Of a stretch of 20,822 bases of DNA, positions 14,527 to 20,822 are shown in pieces. The notes under the pieces were generated by a model. It had not been told where the DNA came from, did not search any database, and was given only the letters and a program-made list of their open reading frames with translations. How positions within the stretch are numbered: position 1 is the first letter of the stretch; every line of letters begins with the position of its first letter. A program made the position numbers and the translations under genes. Origin of the DNA: an uncultured bacterium (GTDB lineage Bacteria > Cyanobacteriota > Vampirovibrionia > Gastranaerophilales > Gastranaerophilaceae); contig URRM01000022.1 of the NCBI GenBank assembly GCA_900550295.1, forward strand, positions 1 to 20,822, read 5' to 3'.

Positions 14527-14970
14527 ATGCACTTTAGTATAAGGATGTTTGAGCAAAAAGATAAGTCTGAAATTCTTTCTATGATGAAAGTTTTCTACTC
14601 TTCTGATGCTGTTTTTACAAGTGGTAGTGACAAAATCTTTGAAATAGATTTTGAGAATTGTTTAAACGAAAATCCGTATCTTGAAGGTTATGTTTTTGCC
14701 TCAAATAAGAAAATATTAGGTTATGCAATGCTTGCAAAAAGCTTTTCGACTGAATTCGGTAAACAATGCATATGGCTTGAGGATTTATATTTAAAGTCTG
14801 AATTTAGAGGACAGGGAATAATTCCTAAATTTATAAAATATTTAGAGGAAAAATATAAAGAGTGTATCTTTCGCTTAGAAGTCGAAAATGAAAATACTCA
14901 TGCTGTTCATGTTTATGAAAAATCTGGTTTTTCAAGTCTACCATACGTCGAAATGAAAAAAGAAATATAG
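14527..14970 (+). CDS. GNAT-family N-acetyltransferase
   Basis: Predicted acetyl-CoA-dependent acetyltransferase, substrate unknown. The 147-residue protein has the GNAT layout: N-terminal IRMFEQKDKSEILSMMKVFY, a central beta strand region GYAMLAKSF, motif A WLEDLYLKSEFRGQGIIPKF with the acetyl-CoA loop RGQGI at about 94-98, and motif B with NENTHAVHVYEKSGF (about 122-135). It starts 5 bases after the calpain-like gene, so the two are probably co-transcribed. The ribosome binding site is weak. Confidence 0.85.
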   Translation: MHFSIRMFEQKDKSEILSMMKVFYSSDAVFTSGSDKIFEIDFENCLNENPYLEGYVFASNKKILGYAMLAKSFSTEFGKQCIWLEDLYLKSEFRGQGIIPKFIKYLEEKYKECIFRLEVENENTHAVHVYEKSGFSSLPYVEMKKEI

Positions 14971-15040
14971 TTTTATGTCGACCTGGTTAATTTAATATTT
15001 TTATAAACCTTGCAATATTACCATTGGAGGGTTTAAATTT

Positions 15041-15343
15041 ATGATTAAAGAATTAGATATTACAAATTTCGAAAACGAATTAGAAAAAGGGCTAAAATTA
15101 GTTGAATTTTATGCGCCTTGGTGTGGTTTTTGCAACCGTCAGGAGCCAATTTTAGAGGAAATGGACAAAATTTGGATTGGGCGTGTTGATACAGATGATA
15201 ACAGAAATATAGCCCAAAAATACAGAGTAAACTCTTTGCCGACATTTATTTTATTCAAGGATGGCAACGAGGTTGACCGATTTTTTGGGCTACATTCAAA
15301 ATTTGATCTTATGGACAGATTAAATAAGCATATTGTAAATTAA
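15041..15343 (+). CDS. Thioredoxin-family protein
   Basis: Small cytoplasmic thiol-disulfide oxidoreductase. The 100-residue protein is a single thioredoxin fold: VEFYAPWCGFCNRQEPILEE with active-site Cys28 and Cys31, strand IGRVDTDDNRNIAQKYRV, cis-Pro67 in SLPTFILFKDG, and the C-terminal helix. The active site is CGFC rather than the classic CGPC, which usually shifts the redox potential. It has no signal peptide. A strong GGAGGG ribosome binding site lies about 10 bases before the ATG. The stop overlaps the stop of the convergent methyltransferase gene. Confidence 0.92.
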   Translation: MIKELDITNFENELEKGLKLVEFYAPWCGFCNRQEPILEEMDKIWIGRVDTDDNRNIAQKYRVNSLPTFILFKDGNEVDRFFGLHSKFDLMDRLNKHIVN

Positions 15344-16146
15344 GCTTTTGTTGCGGTGTAAACGCAGTATCTGTTTTCGTTATCAAGTTTTTCGCTTAGA
15401 ATTTGAAAACCTGCAATTTCCGCCATATGTTTAATTTTATCGACTTCTTTTTCGTCTTTCGTAACTTTTTTGTTAGAAACATCTTCAAAGAGAAGTTCGT
15501 CCATAGCGTTAATTTTAAAATCAATATTTTGTGTCGTGAAGATAAAATATCCTTCAGGGTTTAGTGAATTGTAAACGTGTCTTAGGATGTATTCAATTTC
15601 GACTTCATCTTTGCATATTGAATCAAAATAACCGGACAAAATCATAATGTCAGGTGCACCGACAAAGTCGTAAGTTCTGTCATTGTTAATATCACTACGT
15701 CTGAAAGATGTTTTAACATTTTTGAACGCACGCAAAGGTTCTCTCAATTCAAATTGAGATTTAATATCTTTGTCGATAAATTCAATTTCAAGTTTATCAT
15801 TATTGTAGTGTTTTAGGATTTCAACCAAATAGTTACTATATCCGCATGCCAAATCACAGATTTTTACGGTTGAATACGCACGTCTATCAAAAAATTCATG
15901 GAGCGCATCATTAAGCGCATCAGCAATGTTTGCTTTTCGTCGCCTAATTGCATCCCAAATAACATTGGTTACAAATTTTTTATCAAGCCAAACACCCAGA
16001 GCGTTTTCTCCGGTAGGTTTGTTTTTGTATATGTGATTTAAAACTGCCGCCGATTCAAGTCCAAATTTCTTTTCCAACTGTAAACCTGTGCTATAAGGAC
16101 CGACGGTTTCGACAATAAATTTATTCCATAACGTTTTCAGCTTCAT
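15340..16146 (-). CDS. Class I SAM-dependent methyltransferase (PF12147-like)
   Basis: Predicted S-adenosylmethionine-dependent methyltransferase, substrate unknown. The 268-residue protein has an N-terminal helical region (FGLESAAVLNHIYKNKPTG, WLDKKFVTNVIWDAIRRRK) that resembles the putative methyltransferase family PF12147. A Rossmann domain follows, with motif I VKICDLACGYSNYLVEIL (about 94-111), an acidic strand end IEFIDKD, then PDIMILSGYFD and NSLNPEGYFIFTTQN (post-motif I to III). An AGAGGAG ribosome binding site precedes the ATG on the minus strand. It is convergent with the thioredoxin gene (three-base overlap) and divergent from the transglycosylase gene. Confidence 0.8.
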   Translation of the reverse strand: MKLKTLWNKFIVETVGPYSTGLQLEKKFGLESAAVLNHIYKNKPTGENALGVWLDKKFVTNVIWDAIRRRKANIADALNDALHEFFDRRAYSTVKICDLACGYSNYLVEILKHYNNDKLEIEFIDKDIKSQFELREPLRAFKNVKTSFRRSDINNDRTYDFVGAPDIMILSGYFDSICKDEVEIEYILRHVYNSLNPEGYFIFTTQNIDFKINAMDELLFEDVSNKKVTKDEKEVDKIKHMAEIAGFQILSEKLDNENRYCVYTATKA

Positions 16147-16255
16147 CCATGAATCTCCTCTTATTTAACCAAATTCCTCTATAATATTACTATGCCCATT
16201 TTTTCAGAAATTTAAACATAATAGATACAAAATGTATATTAACATATGTTTACAA

Positions 16256-16310
16256 TTCCTAAAGTTCAATAGGCATAAAGTCGATATACATTTAGGAAAA
16301 GCATGTATCG
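16256..16310 (+). promoter_or_regulatory. Structured leader ahead of the transglycosylase-like gene
   Basis: TTCCTAAA (16256-16263) and TTTAGGAA (16291-16298) form an 8-base perfect inverted repeat. A competing stem pairs CGATATACAT (16282-16291) with ATGTATCG (16303-16310), with a two-base bulge. Both end just before the GGAGG ribosome binding site at 16317-16321. The two stems are mutually exclusive, which could matter for translation, but no known riboswitch class is recognised. Confidence 0.35.
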
Positions 16311-16328
16311 TTAAATGGAGGTATATCT

Positions 16329-17369
16329 ATGGGAACTAATATTTCAGGAAACGAACAATTGTTGATGAGTTTACAAAATAAAATTCAAGAAAATAAGCAA
16401 AATGTATCTAATTTAGAAACAAAAATTGATAAGAACAAAGGTGATTTAAAATCTGCAGAAACCGCATCTATGGCAACTGCTGATAGAGTTTCTGGTGTTC
16501 AATCCGAAATTAATGAAATTAAAGTACAAATGAATAATGCTAACAAAATAGAAGATGAAGTTGACAGAAGAACCGCATTAAAAGATTTTGAAGTTAAATT
16601 ATCCGATTTGAATAACATGGAAGCAGAGTTAAAAGCACAAAAAGAAAAACAAGATGCACAAGTTAGTGAATTTCAAAAACAAGATTCTACATTGAATGCG
16701 GATAAAACTTCTAAAATTGCAGAAGGTAAAGCTTTGACAGCTGAGGAAGAAAGTTTAAAGGCTAAAATTGAAGCTGAAAAAGCAGAGGCTGAAGCTAAGG
16801 CAAAACAAGAAGCAGAGGCTAAAGAAAAAGCAGCAAATGAAGTTAAAGCAAAAATTGCAAATGTAATTTCCTCTGACGAAGCTCAAGGTAAGACAAAATA
16901 TTCCGATGAAGAAATTTCAAAAATGATTTATGATGCTGCAGAAAAATATGGCATTGATCCTAAATTAGTTGCATCTGTTTGTAAACACGAAACTCACTTT
17001 ACCCAAGAAAGATCAGGTTCCAGCGGTAAAGGGATGATGCAACTAACGACTATATCATTGAAAGATATGTATGCAAGAGAAAAAATTTATGATAAAGAAT
17101 TAAAGCCTTTATTGGATAAATATGGTGACGTTAACGGTTTAAAAAAGGCTATTATAAATGATGCTTCCGTAAACGTAGAAGTTTCTACCGCTCTATTAAA
17201 AGCAAAATTAAAAGGAGCAAAAGGTAATGTCAGAATAGCACTTCAAAATTATAATGGCTCAGGTGCAAAAGTAAAATATGCAGGTGAAGTTATTCGTAAA
17301 TATAAAGAGGATTACGGTTCAGAACCTCAAAACATGAAATTTACTAATACGAAAACGAAAAGACAGTAA
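16329..17369 (+). CDS. Coiled-coil protein with C-terminal lytic transglycosylase (SLT-type) domain
   Basis: Predicted peptidoglycan lytic transglycosylase. The 346-residue protein has a long N-terminal coiled coil (about 10-175; heptad-rich, ending in a Lys/Ala/Glu-rich stretch 140-175). An SLT-like domain follows (about 192-330): MIYDAAEKYGIDPKLVASVCKHETHFTQ with catalytic Glu221, GSSGKGMMQLT, and a late IALQNYNG that matches the ALAAYNAG motif of the fold. It lacks an N-terminal signal peptide or membrane helix, unusual for a wall enzyme. A strong GGAGG precedes the ATG, and an intrinsic terminator follows, so it is probably monocistronic. Confidence 0.85.
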   Translation: MGTNISGNEQLLMSLQNKIQENKQNVSNLETKIDKNKGDLKSAETASMATADRVSGVQSEINEIKVQMNNANKIEDEVDRRTALKDFEVKLSDLNNMEAELKAQKEKQDAQVSEFQKQDSTLNADKTSKIAEGKALTAEEESLKAKIEAEKAEAEAKAKQEAEAKEKAANEVKAKIANVISSDEAQGKTKYSDEEISKMIYDAAEKYGIDPKLVASVCKHETHFTQERSGSSGKGMMQLTTISLKDMYAREKIYDKELKPLLDKYGDVNGLKKAIINDASVNVEVSTALLKAKLKGAKGNVRIALQNYNGSGAKVKYAGEVIRKYKEDYGSEPQNMKFTNTKTKRQ

Positions 17370-17383
17370 AAAAATAAATTATA

Positions 17384-17418
17384 AAAAGACTGGAAAATAT
17401 TTACCCAGTCTTTTTTTT
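17384..17418 (+). terminator. Intrinsic terminator after the transglycosylase-like gene
   Basis: AAAAGACTGG (17384-17393) pairs perfectly with CCAGTCTTTT (17405-17414) across an 11-base loop, and the T run continues to 17418. It is a textbook rho-independent terminator 14 bases after the stop codon. Confidence 0.92.
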
Positions 17419-17450
17419 AGGATATAATAAGTTGAAAAAAGGTAGGTATC

Positions 17451-17942
17451 ATGGCGGACTTAACAGTTTCTTATCAATATACAAGAGAAGATATTATGAA
17501 CTTTGTATTAGATACTTTTTCATTTGAAAGGGTTCGTTGCACGTTGTTTTTAATATTTAATGTTGCATCATTTATAATCGGTGTAGTCTTTTTCTGTATG
17601 CATAATATTCCGATGGGTTGTTTGTTTGTAGCCTTTTCAATTATGGTATTCCCTTTAATTTTATTTTTGACATACATAACCGTAAGAAACTCTTTAAGAG
17701 TATTATCAAGTGTTGTTTGCACATTGAAGGATGATGGTGTAAACTTTATAAGTAACTTTGGTGACACTTTAATTCCGTTTAAAGATATTAATGATGTAAA
17801 AGTTACAGAAGCCTTGATTTTTATTTATATTTCAAAAAACAGTGCATTAGTTGTTCCGAAAAGAGCATTCAAAGATTCAACAAAAGCTATTGATTTTGCT
17901 GCAAAATTAATTGATAGATTCAATAAAGCTAAGGTAAATTAA
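17451..17942 (+). CDS. Small two-helix membrane protein, YcxB-like
   Basis: Unknown function. The 163-residue protein has a short cytoplasmic N-terminus, two adjacent membrane helices (about 28-50 and 54-77), then a cytoplasmic beta-rich domain. The domain contains KDDGVNFISNFGDTLIPFKDINDVKVTEALIFIYISKNSALVVPKRAF, which matches the YcxB-like C-terminal pattern ending in VPKRAF. It follows the terminator by about 30 bases and has an AAAGGTAGG ribosome binding site. Its 3' end overlaps the convergent radical SAM gene by 14 bases. Confidence 0.75.
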   Translation: MADLTVSYQYTREDIMNFVLDTFSFERVRCTLFLIFNVASFIIGVVFFCMHNIPMGCLFVAFSIMVFPLILFLTYITVRNSLRVLSSVVCTLKDDGVNFISNFGDTLIPFKDINDVKVTEALIFIYISKNSALVVPKRAFKDSTKAIDFAAKLIDRFNKAKVN

Positions 17943-19458
17943 GCAGTTTTTTATGACGATCTACTAAAACCTCTTTTTTAGGACTCATTTCAATTATGTC
18001 CCAAGGCAGATTTTCTGTTGTGTCATAATTTCTTAAGACATAATCATCAGGATTAAACTTATCTTTTGCTGCTTTTTTGAAGGCGCCCAATTTCGAACCT
18101 TCTTTGTAAACATCAATTATGAAGTCGGACATTTTTTCATCGCCTCGAGATAAAACTGTTTGCCAGTAATCCCATTTTATGCTCGAAAAGCTTGTTTTAA
18201 CACCAATTTTGTGAAATTCTTTTTGTAAAAAGTTTTGTCGTTTTTCAAGTTCTTTTGTTGAAAATCTTCCGCACCATTGAAGCGGAGTGTGTGGTTTTGG
18301 AATAAATGATGAAAACGCAAATGAGATATCAAATCCTTTGTTAGCTTGCTTTAATTCTTTTGCAAGTCTAACCATTTCATTTAAGTCCTCTTGAGTTTCT
18401 GTCGGGATTCCAATCATTGCATAAACTTTACCCCCTTTTAAACCATTGTTTCTTGCTGTTTCAACGGTGTGTTTTATTTGCTCTTCCGTAATGTTTTTGT
18501 TTATTACTTTTCTAAGTCTTTCACTACCTGCTTCAATTGCGATAGTTATGTGCTTTTGGTGTGCAGAAACTAAGGTTTTGATGATTGAGTCATCTACCGC
18601 ATCAACTCTGAGTGATGATATACTCATTTCGATTTCAGGGTTTTCTTGAACTCTTTGGGCAATATATTCACAAACTTGTTTAAATTTAGGGTGGATAGAA
18701 ACCTGCGCTCCTAATAATGCGATTTTATTTGTATGTTTTAACCCTAAATCAATCGCTTCAATTATGTTTTCATAAGGTGCGAATCTTACCGGCAGATTTA
18801 AGTATGATGCCATACAGAAACCGCAACAATTTGCACAACCTCTTGAAATTTCAATGATGAACATATCTTTGAAAAAAGCTTCATCACTGATAATTGGAGT
18901 GTATACGCAATTATCAATTTTTCCGCAATTTTTGATTACTTTTTCTTGTTTTATGCTCGGGACATAAACACCTTCAAATTGAGCTAAGAGTTTTAAAATT
19001 TCAGCTTTTGGTCTACCTTTATTATCGGCAAGTATTTTTACAATTTTTGTATTAAGATTTTCTCCATCTCCAATAATCATAAAGTCGAAAAAATCTTTAT
19101 AAGGTATCGGATTTGCCGTAACAACAGGGCCTCCGCAGAATATTATAGGCATAGATTCATCTCTGTCTTTAGCCTTATAAGGTATTTTGTATTTATCAAA
19201 AATTGGAAAAATTGATATAAAATCTAAATCAAAAGAACTTGAAAAAGCTATTGCATCAACATCTTTGAACAATATTGCTGTTTTTGTTGAATCCGAATAA
19301 ATTCTTTCAACGTTAACTTCTTCCATTTCATCCATTAATCTAAAGATATGAAGGTAACCAAGTGAAGATAACGCAAATGAATAGCACCCCGGAAATGCCA
19401 TCCAAATGTTATAATTTGCATTTTTTTTTGTGTTTCGTTTATATAAAAACTTTTCCAT
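17929..19458 (-). CDS. B12-binding-type radical SAM protein
   Basis: Predicted radical SAM enzyme of unknown reaction. The 509-residue protein opens with a cobalamin-binding-like Rossmann region (about 15-145): FPGCYSFALSSLGYLHIFRLM, DAIAFSSSFDLDF and IIFCGGPVVTANPIPY, then IIGDGE. The radical SAM core starts near 200 with the CxxxCxxC cluster at Cys208, Cys212 and Cys215 in EISRGCANCCGFCMASY. It continues with LLGAQVSIHPKF, SISSLRVDAV, TIAIEAGSERLR and GGKVYAMIGIPTET. A C-terminal region of about 100 residues follows the core. The layout resembles the proteins usually paired with DUF2344, but no DUF2344 partner is adjacent. Its ATG overlaps the stop of the permease gene by one base. Confidence 0.85.
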   Translation of the reverse strand: MEKFLYKRNTKKNANYNIWMAFPGCYSFALSSLGYLHIFRLMDEMEEVNVERIYSDSTKTAILFKDVDAIAFSSSFDLDFISIFPIFDKYKIPYKAKDRDESMPIIFCGGPVVTANPIPYKDFFDFMIIGDGENLNTKIVKILADNKGRPKAEILKLLAQFEGVYVPSIKQEKVIKNCGKIDNCVYTPIISDEAFFKDMFIIEISRGCANCCGFCMASYLNLPVRFAPYENIIEAIDLGLKHTNKIALLGAQVSIHPKFKQVCEYIAQRVQENPEIEMSISSLRVDAVDDSIIKTLVSAHQKHITIAIEAGSERLRKVINKNITEEQIKHTVETARNNGLKGGKVYAMIGIPTETQEDLNEMVRLAKELKQANKGFDISFAFSSFIPKPHTPLQWCGRFSTKELEKRQNFLQKEFHKIGVKTSFSSIKWDYWQTVLSRGDEKMSDFIIDVYKEGSKLGAFKKAAKDKFNPDDYVLRNYDTTENLPWDIIEMSPKKEVLVDRHKKLLNLP

Positions 19459-20489
19459 TACTTTTTCTTATTGATTGTTTTTAAATAAATTTCATCAATT
19501 AAAACAGTTACAATAGCCGCAATTGCAGGTGCAAAAATTAAACCTATTAAACCACCGAATTTTCCACCGATTAATAATGCAGCGATAATTACAAGCGGAT
19601 GTAATTCCATAAATTTGCCAAATACAATCGGACGAATAACGTTGTTTGATAATTGTTGAACTCCTAGGAATAAAATAATTGCCACAGCAACGATGATTAA
19701 ACCTTTTTTGAAGGCTGTTAAGACAATTAGAGTCAAAGCAATTGTAGGACCAACTACAGGAATTATATCAAGAACACCTGCGATTAGACCTAAAGAGAAT
19801 GAGTATTCAACTCTTAAAACTGCCAAAATAAGTGCAATTAAAAGCCAAATTGCTGTGCATGAAATAATTGTTGCAATTACATATCCGCCGACTTTTGCTG
19901 CAATCTTATTTATGATATCTTCAGCTTTCGCTTTAATTTTTTCAGGGAAAAATTCGATAAATTTATTTTTCATATAAACCGTATCTTTTAGCATATAGAA
20001 CATAATTGTTACTACAGCGATAAAGACGATAATTCCTTGAGCAAAACCAACCGTAATATTAACTGATTGACTCAAAATACTTTGTGCTAAATCATTGCTG
20101 TTGCCGATAATATTTTGAAAATCAATGTATTGGCTTAAGTGTTGTCCGTTAAATGAGAAGGTGTTTATAAATGAGTGTACTTCATCGATTTTAGCCGGAA
20201 GTGTTTGTAAAAAGTTTGAAATTTGTTCAAAAGTTACCATAAAAATAGGCATTATGAATGCTAATGTTAATATTACGGCTCCGGAAATAACTATTCCTGT
20301 TGAAAGTGAGCGGTTTTTAATTTTTTTATCTAATTGTTGAACAACCGGTAAAAGTGAGCAAGATAGTACAAAGCAAGCAAAAAATAGCATTACGATGTCA
20401 CTTACTGCCGGTAAAACTTTTAGCAAAATTAATAAAAGTAGTATAAATACAACGTTTTTTGTTGTTAGTATGTCTTTAAATATCATCAT
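19458..20489 (-). CDS. AI-2E family (PerM-type) transporter
   Basis: Multi-pass inner-membrane permease of the AI-2E exporter-like family; the substrate cannot be told from sequence (members export AI-2 or act in ion exchange). The 343-residue protein has about eight hydrophobic segments: a pair near 13-30 and 33-50, one near 65-88, a soluble loop (about 95-145), one near 150-170, then four between about 200 and 335. Family marks include the LDIIPVVGPTIALTLIVL stretch, followed by NNVIRPIVFGK and the C-terminal IGGKFGGLIGLIFAPAIAAI. It overlaps the upstream small gene by 14 bases and the downstream radical SAM gene by one, so the three genes form one operon. Confidence 0.9.
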   Translation of the reverse strand: MMIFKDILTTKNVVFILLLLILLKVLPAVSDIVMLFFACFVLSCSLLPVVQQLDKKIKNRSLSTGIVISGAVILTLAFIMPIFMVTFEQISNFLQTLPAKIDEVHSFINTFSFNGQHLSQYIDFQNIIGNSNDLAQSILSQSVNITVGFAQGIIVFIAVVTIMFYMLKDTVYMKNKFIEFFPEKIKAKAEDIINKIAAKVGGYVIATIISCTAIWLLIALILAVLRVEYSFSLGLIAGVLDIIPVVGPTIALTLIVLTAFKKGLIIVAVAIILFLGVQQLSNNVIRPIVFGKFMELHPLVIIAALLIGGKFGGLIGLIFAPAIAAIVTVLIDEIYLKTINKKK

Positions 20490-20733
20490 TTTCCCTTCTT
20501 GATATCATTTCATCAATTTCTTTTTGCAAATCAAGTGCAGAGTGCAAATCTCCTTTTGAAATAATTTTCATTTCCAAGAAAATTTGCCCGATAGGCATTT
20601 GTTGAAATTTTTGAATATCAATTGCCATTCCCAACTGAATTAAATTAATTTTTCCGGACGCAAGCAAAATTTCACCTAACTTTAAGTGCTCCGTAATATC
20701 AGTCCAGTCATTTATATTGCTCAAATTTTTCAT
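20476..20733 (-). CDS. Small protein with an MshEN-like fold
   Basis: An 85-residue soluble protein. The pattern LGEILLASGKINLIQLGMAIDIQ, then PIGQIFLEMKIISKGDLHSALDLQ, is the doubled motif of the MshEN/GspE N-terminal domain, which in secretion and pilus ATPases can bind cyclic di-GMP or act as a scaffold. Here it stands alone with no ATPase domain. It is the first gene of the minus-strand operon with the permease and radical SAM genes, overlapping the permease start by 14 bases. A TATAAT sits only a few bases ahead of its ATG and no Shine-Dalgarno is visible, so it may be made from a nearly leaderless message. Confidence 0.7.
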   Translation of the reverse strand: MKNLSNINDWTDITEHLKLGEILLASGKINLIQLGMAIDIQKFQQMPIGQIFLEMKIISKGDLHSALDLQKEIDEMISRRENDDI

Positions 20734-20739
20734 AGCCTA

Positions 20740-20745
20740 ATTATA
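20740..20745 (-). promoter_or_regulatory. Possible -10 box very close to the start codon
   Basis: The minus strand reads TATAAT at 20745-20740, six bases ahead of the ATG at 20733. Transcription from it would begin at or near the start codon. No good -35 is seen 17 bases upstream (GTGTTA). Confidence 0.35.
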
Positions 20746-20822
20746 ACAAAGATGTAAAATTTTAACACTACCCAAGTTTACAAATAGTTATAATCTACGT
20801 ATTAATACTAAAGCGGGCGAAC

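Noticed and set aside
20789..20794. TATAAT on the plus strand near the window end
   Set aside because: No acceptable -35 and no following gene in the window; could be chance in AT-rich sequence.

Overview
The window is AT-rich bacterial chromosome, coding-dense on both strands, with mostly short spacers. It carries a flagellar motor block, a DUF512-type radical SAM protein, a B12-binding-type radical SAM protein and a calpain-like (C2) cysteine protease in a low-GC background. That mix best fits a gut Melainabacteria/Vampirovibrionia lineage such as Candidatus Gastranaerophilales. This is inferred from gene content only; a low-GC Firmicute is the main alternative.

Region 1 (28-2427, minus strand) is uppS-rdgB-prs: undecaprenyl diphosphate synthase, the house-cleaning XTP/dITP pyrophosphatase and PRPP synthetase. 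Divergent from it, on the plus strand, are a PadR-like regulator overlapping a DUF512 radical SAM gene, then 5-formyltetrahydrofolate cyclo-ligase. Region 2 (4885-8615) is a tight flagellar operon, motA-motB-fliL-fliM-fliN, encoding the stator, its helper FliL and two C-ring switch proteins. FliM lacks a recognisable N-terminal CheY-binding motif.

Region 3 (about 8640-12300) is a scar of mobile DNA after a tRNA-Met(CAT) gene. A partial tRNA copy folded into a long imperfect hairpin precedes the tRNA. After it come a repeat-rich spacer, then one open frame that joins a Mu-type transposase N-terminus to the middle of an MsbA-like ABC exporter. The exporter is cut inside its ATPase domain. It abuts, on the opposite strand, a truncated MuB-like ATPase and an internally deleted MuA-like transposase lacking its third catalytic acid. 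About 600 bases beyond the transposase are non-coding and full of short repeats, some on a 20- or 22-bp lattice. No complete transposition system remains.

Region 4 (12364-17942) holds an ATP-grasp protein, a calpain-like cysteine protease without a signal peptide, a GNAT acetyltransferase, a thioredoxin, a convergent SAM methyltransferase, a coiled-coil protein with a C-terminal lytic transglycosylase domain (followed by a clear terminator) and a small YcxB-like membrane protein. Region 5 (17929-20733, minus strand) is an overlapping three-gene operon: a small MshEN-like protein, an AI-2E/PerM-type permease and a B12-binding-type radical SAM protein.

I found no CRISPR array, rRNA or complete defence system. 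The most unusual material is the mosaic mobile-element scar with its repeat arrays and tRNA-derived hairpin, and the two cell-wall- or protein-cleaving enzymes that have no export signal.
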